DNA of 9,186 nucleotides, from positions 1 to 9,186 of the forward strand of contig DDEH01000104.1 of assembly GCA_002336085.1 (NCBI GenBank), in the 5' to 3' direction. The stretch's first letter is position 1, and every line of letters starts with the position of its first letter. A program made the translations under genes and the position numbers. The DNA is from Flavobacteriales bacterium UBA1959 (GTDB lineage: Bacteria > Bacteroidota > Bacteroidia > Flavobacteriales_D > Sanyastnellaceae). Shown in pieces: positions 6,503-9,186 of the stretch. Under the pieces are notes generated by a model. The model did not search any database. It had not been told where the DNA came from and saw nothing but the letters and a program-made list of their open reading frames with translations.

Positions 6503-7378
6503 ATGATTCACTCTATGACAGGCTACGGTAAGTCGACTGCCACCATCGGTTCTCGGCGGTATACCGCAGAGATTCGTTCTTTGAATGGAAAAAACCTCGA
6601 CTTGAGTGTTCGAATGCCTTCAGCATTTCGTGAAAAGGAAATGGAGCTGCGCAAGGCTTTGTCGAAAGCGGTTGGCCGAGGAAAGTGTGACCTCTCGCTG
6701 CACTATGTAGCTGACGGCGTGGAACGAAAAGAGTTAAATGCTCCGCTAATATCAGCCTATCTTGATGATTTGGAGGGAATTGCTCAATCAAGAGGTTACG
6801 AGAATAATCCGGGGTCTCTGCTGCAAGTGGCCATGAGGCTGCCGGATGTTTTGCAACAGGGAAAGGAGGAATTTAATGTGAATGAGTGGATTCAAATCGA
6901 GAAAGTTGTCGACGAGGCGTTGGCCAATTTCTTGGCGTTTCGCACCCATGAGGGAAAAACACTAGAAGCTGACTTTCGTGCGCATGTGTCGAACATTGCG
7001 AGTATGGAAATGGAAATCGGCCCCCTTCTGGATGAAAGAATCAAACGCATTCGTTCTCGCATTCAAACGAATTTTGATGAAATTCAAGACCGCGGTCGGT
7101 TGGATGAGAACCGCTTTGAACAAGAAGTTTTGTTCTACTTGGAAAAGCTTGACGTTTCGGAGGAGCGCGTGAGGCTTAAGGCCCATTGCGACTATTTTAT
7201 TGAGGTATTGGAGCAGCCCGAAGGACAAGCTAAAAAGCTTGGTTTCATTGCGCAGGAAATGGGCCGTGAGATTAATACGCTGGGCAGCAAGGCCAACGAT
7301 GCAGACATGCAGCGTTACGTAGTGCAGATGAAAGATGAGTTAGAGAAAATCAAAGAACAGGTTCTCAATGCCCTTTGA
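6503..7378 (+). CDS. yicC: YicC family endoribonuclease
   Basis: This 291-residue protein belongs to the YicC family, cytoplasmic proteins described as endoribonucleases involved in RNA turnover. The start at 6503 gives the family hallmark N-terminus MIHSMTGYGKS; the open frame extends 42 codons upstream into the promoter region and that part does not resemble the family. The middle contains GRGKCDLSLHY (58-68) and a long helical segment (about 130-190). The conserved C-terminal domain is clear: RFEQEVLFYLEKLDVSEERV, then LKAHCDYF, then KKLGFIAQEMGREINTLGSK (235-254), a block rich in the acidic and polar residues conserved in this family. Length matches the usual 285-295 residues. Its last 11 nt overlap the start of gmk. 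The yicC-gmk neighbourhood is widely conserved in bacteria. Confidence 0.95.
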   Translation: MIHSMTGYGKSTATIGSRRYTAEIRSLNGKNLDLSVRMPSAFREKEMELRKALSKAVGRGKCDLSLHYVADGVERKELNAPLISAYLDDLEGIAQSRGYENNPGSLLQVAMRLPDVLQQGKEEFNVNEWIQIEKVVDEALANFLAFRTHEGKTLEADFRAHVSNIASMEMEIGPLLDERIKRIRSRIQTNFDEIQDRGRLDENRFEQEVLFYLEKLDVSEERVRLKAHCDYFIEVLEQPEGQAKKLGFIAQEMGREINTLGSKANDADMQRYVVQMKDELEKIKEQVLNAL

Positions 7379-7958
7379 ATCAAAAGGAAAATCCATTATT
7401 TTTTCAGCTCCGTCAGGCGCCGGAAAAACAACAATTGTCCAGCACTTGCTAGAGAATAGCGGTCTGGCCTTGGGCTTTTCTGTGAGCGCAACTACGCGCA
7501 ATCCGCGGGGCAATGAAAAGGATGGGATCGACTATCATTTTAAGTCAATTGACGAATTTCGTGCGTGCATCGCGAGCAACGAATTGGTGGAGTGGGAGGA
7601 AGTTTATCCGAATAAATACTATGGAACGCTGAAAACGGAACTTGAACGGTTTTGGGCTGAGGGAAAAACCGTTTTATTTGATGTGGACGTAGTGGGAGGA
7701 ATGGAGCTGAGAAAAGTACTGGGCCCAAGTGCATTGGCCATTTTTGTTCAACCTCCGAGCATGGATGTTTTGCGCTCACGTCTCGAACACCGGGGAACGG
7801 AGAGCAAGGAGCGAATTGAAGAGCGGATGAACAAAGCCAAATGGGAATGGAATCAAAACGTTAATTTTGATTACATTCTAGTCAACGATGTTTTAGAAAC
7901 TGCTTGTAAAATGGCCACTGATATCGTTCGCAAGCATTCTGAATCGGGATCAATATGA
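7368..7958 (+). CDS. gmk: Guanylate kinase
   Basis: This 196-residue protein is guanylate kinase, which phosphorylates GMP to GDP with ATP in the cytoplasm and is essential for guanine nucleotide supply. The P-loop SAPSGAGKTT spans residues 13-22. The GMP-binding region has SVSATTRNPR (38-47), GIDYHF (53-58), and EWEEVYPNKYYGT (75-87). DVDVVGG (105-111) is the conserved strand after the GMP-binding domain. The lid region carries RLEHRGTES and R-rich helices (ERIEERM). Length agrees with the family. The ATG at 7368 lies inside the last codons of yicC (11 nt overlap), and the stop overlaps the nadD start as ATGA, so the three genes are probably translated from one message with coupling. Confidence 0.97.
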   Translation: MPFESKGKSIIFSAPSGAGKTTIVQHLLENSGLALGFSVSATTRNPRGNEKDGIDYHFKSIDEFRACIASNELVEWEEVYPNKYYGTLKTELERFWAEGKTVLFDVDVVGGMELRKVLGPSALAIFVQPPSMDVLRSRLEHRGTESKERIEERMNKAKWEWNQNVNFDYILVNDVLETACKMATDIVRKHSESGSI

Positions 7959-8590
7959 CAAATACGAACGATCAGCATGAAAAGAAGGTAGGGCTGTACT
8001 TCGGTACATTTAACCCCATTCACATGGGACATTTGGTCATTGCCAATCACATGGCGACTTATACAGATTTGGATGAAGTATGGTTGGTGGTGACTCCATT
8101 AAATCCACACAAGAGCATCAATGAAATGATGAACCAAGAACATCGTTTGCAGATGGTGCACTTGGCCGTTTCAGAGAATGAGCTTTTAAAGGGCTGCGAT
8201 GTCGAGTTTGAAATGCCCCAGCCGAACTACACGGCTGCAACGATGAGGTACATGCGATCGCAGCATCCGGAATCCGAATTCAGTATCATCATCGGAGAAG
8301 ATAATTTCGAACGCATTCACACATGGCGGGACTATTGGGAATTGGTCCGCAATCATCGCATTCTGGTGTATCCGCGTCGGTCTTCAGATCAAGACACACC
8401 GGCAATTGCAACCGCAGCTCCTGAAGACATTGTGCCGAGCGATCACGCCCACGTTGAGTGGTGCAATGCGCCAATGATTAGCATCTCTTCTACTTATTTG
8501 CGCAGAGCCATTACAGAGCAAAAAGATATTCGTTACCTCCTGCACGACAAGGTGTTGAACTACATCAGCAACAACCACCTTTACGAGTAA
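7955..8590 (+). CDS. nadD: Nicotinate-nucleotide adenylyltransferase
   Basis: This 211-residue protein is nicotinic acid mononucleotide adenylyltransferase, which joins nicotinate mononucleotide and ATP to make deamido-NAD in NAD synthesis. The nucleotidyltransferase signature GTFNPIHMGHL is at residues 17-27, with the two histidines H23 and H26 of the HxGH-type motif (here HMGH). The substrate loop includes TPLNPHK (47-53), the conserved GEDNF (114-118) and TWRDYWEL follow, and the second ATP-binding signature ISSTYLRR (177-184) closes the active site. Start ATG at 7955 overlaps the gmk stop by 4 nt; the alternative methionines lie downstream of the signature. About 15 residues just after the P-R-R strand (SSDQDTPAIATAAPED) look variable and polar. 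The TAA stop ends at 8590, exactly where the opposite-strand pth stop begins. Confidence 0.96.
   Translation: MTNTNDQHEKKVGLYFGTFNPIHMGHLVIANHMATYTDLDEVWLVVTPLNPHKSINEMMNQEHRLQMVHLAVSENELLKGCDVEFEMPQPNYTAATMRYMRSQHPESEFSIIIGEDNFERIHTWRDYWELVRNHRILVYPRRSSDQDTPAIATAAPEDIVPSDHAHVEWCNAPMISISSTYLRRAITEQKDIRYLLHDKVLNYISNNHLYE
8549..8581. other. Imperfect hairpin at the 3' end of nadD
   Basis: AAGGTGTTG (8549-8557) can pair with CAAC-C-ACCTT (8572-8581), giving nine base pairs with one bulged C around a 14-nt loop. It lies inside the last codons of nadD, next to the point where the nadD and pth stop codons meet. It could slow or end transcription from either side, but neither strand has a proper T-tract after it (only TTT on the plus strand), and the bases are constrained by coding. 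Confidence 0.3.
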
Positions 8591-9154
8591 TCAAGTGTTG
8601 TTGAAGAAGTTCATGGTGCGCTCCAATCCGATGGTCGCAAACGACTGAACCAGGGCTTCGCACCGCTCTAATCTCTCAGAAATTGCATGATTTTCTTTGT
8701 CGTCCCATTTCCCTAATACATAATCGACTTGCTTCCCTGTGGAGAATTCTGATCCAATGCCAAACCTCAAACGGCTGTACTTGGAATGACCAAGAACGGA
8801 CTCAATGTCACCGAGGCCATTATGTCCTCCTCCGCTCCCTTTTCCCCGTAAACGCAGGGTTCCAAAGGGAAGGGCGAGGTCATCTGTAATGATCAACACC
8901 CGCTCCAATGGGATTTTCTCAGTTTCCATCCAATAGCGAACGGCCTTGCCGCTGAGGTTCATAAACGTAGATGGTTTGAGCAATATCAAGGCGCGCCCCT
9001 TAAAACGGACGGTGGACACCTCACCCAGTCGAGACACTTCAAAAGAAGCATCCTTTCTCTGGGCAATGGCATCCACCACCTTAAACCCGATGTTGTGTCG
9101 GGTTTCCTCATATTCAGCTCCCGGATTTCCGAGTCCTACGATGAGGTATTTCAT
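8591..9154 (-). CDS. pth: Peptidyl-tRNA hydrolase
   Basis: This 187-residue protein is peptidyl-tRNA hydrolase, which releases tRNA from peptidyl-tRNA dropped by ribosomes. The N-terminus MKYLIVGLGNPGAEYEETRH contains N10 and the catalytic H20. M65-N66 in KPSTFMNLSG, D91 in ITDDLALP and N112 in SGGGHNGLGDIES match by eye the E. coli residues N68, D93 and N114 with a constant small offset. Length is normal for bacterial Pth. The start ATG at 9154 gives the standard N-terminus; the upstream bases carry a 10-bp palindrome (9155-9164) rather than a Shine-Dalgarno site. The gene converges on nadD with no intergenic base. It may be co-transcribed with a gene beyond the right edge, since only 32 bases of upstream sequence are visible. 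Confidence 0.97.
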   Translation of the reverse strand: MKYLIVGLGNPGAEYEETRHNIGFKVVDAIAQRKDASFEVSRLGEVSTVRFKGRALILLKPSTFMNLSGKAVRYWMETEKIPLERVLIITDDLALPFGTLRLRGKGSGGGHNGLGDIESVLGHSKYSRLRFGIGSEFSTGKQVDYVLGKWDDKENHAISERLERCEALVQSFATIGLERTMNFFNNT

Positions 9155-9186
9155 TCTGATCAGATTGAAGCCGCTCCGATTCGCAT

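Noticed and set aside
9160..9186. Possible last eight codons and TGA stop of a minus-strand gene upstream of pth
   Set aside because: The frame is open to the window edge and ends 5 nt before pth, but eight codons are far too few to support a gene.
1..9186. tRNA, rRNA, CRISPR, insertion sequence or phage signals
   Set aside because: No cloverleaf-like sequence, direct repeat array, transposase or terminal inverted repeats were seen; nearly all bases belong to recognisable housekeeping or catabolic genes.

Overview
The window looks like a chromosomal segment of a Bacteroidota bacterium, probably a flavobacterium-like lineage. Three things point there. The order yicC-gmk-nadD is typical of that group. 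Two sequences match the Bacteroidota -7 promoter element TAnnTTTG, and strong Shine-Dalgarno sites are largely absent. The individual proteins (two-domain peptide-type ABC ATPase, MORN/YwqK-like lipoprotein, GH73-LysM protein, HPPD and HGD) also read like members from this phylum. This is inference from sequence reading, not from a database search. No mobile element, CRISPR array, tRNA or rRNA was seen.

Layout. Positions 1-3673 (minus strand) form a tyrosine-degradation unit transcribed right to left: homogentisate 1,2-dioxygenase (hmgA), then 4-hydroxyphenylpyruvate dioxygenase (hppD), then a tandem-ATPase ABC transporter subunit that runs off the left edge. The gaps are only 21 and 8 nt. 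Positions 3782-6439 (minus strand) form an envelope/isoprenoid unit: a long-chain polyprenyl diphosphate synthase, a small MORN-repeat lipoprotein whose start overlaps the synthase stop (ATGA), and, after 88 nt, a secreted GH73 glucosaminidase with two LysM domains. A short divergent promoter region (about 6440-6502) separates this from the plus-strand chain yicC, gmk, nadD (6503-8590), in which each gene overlaps the next. The peptidyl-tRNA hydrolase gene pth follows on the minus strand, and its stop codon directly abuts the nadD stop codon with no base between them.

How the genes work together. HPPD and HGD are consecutive steps turning 4-hydroxyphenylpyruvate into homogentisate and then maleylacetoacetate; the linked ABC ATPase may energise peptide or amino-acid-related transport. 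The polyprenyl synthase probably makes the menaquinone side chain. The GH73-LysM protein and the lipoprotein act at the cell envelope. YicC (RNA decay), guanylate kinase (GMP to GDP), NadD (NAD synthesis) and Pth (peptidyl-tRNA recycling) are core housekeeping functions.

The window is dense and mostly conventional. I found no convincing undescribed system. The points most worth a second look are the ABC ATPase locked into the tyrosine operon, the interleaved divergent promoters that change the likely start of the polyprenyl synthase, and the zero-gap convergent nadD/pth junction with an imperfect hairpin inside the nadD 3' end.
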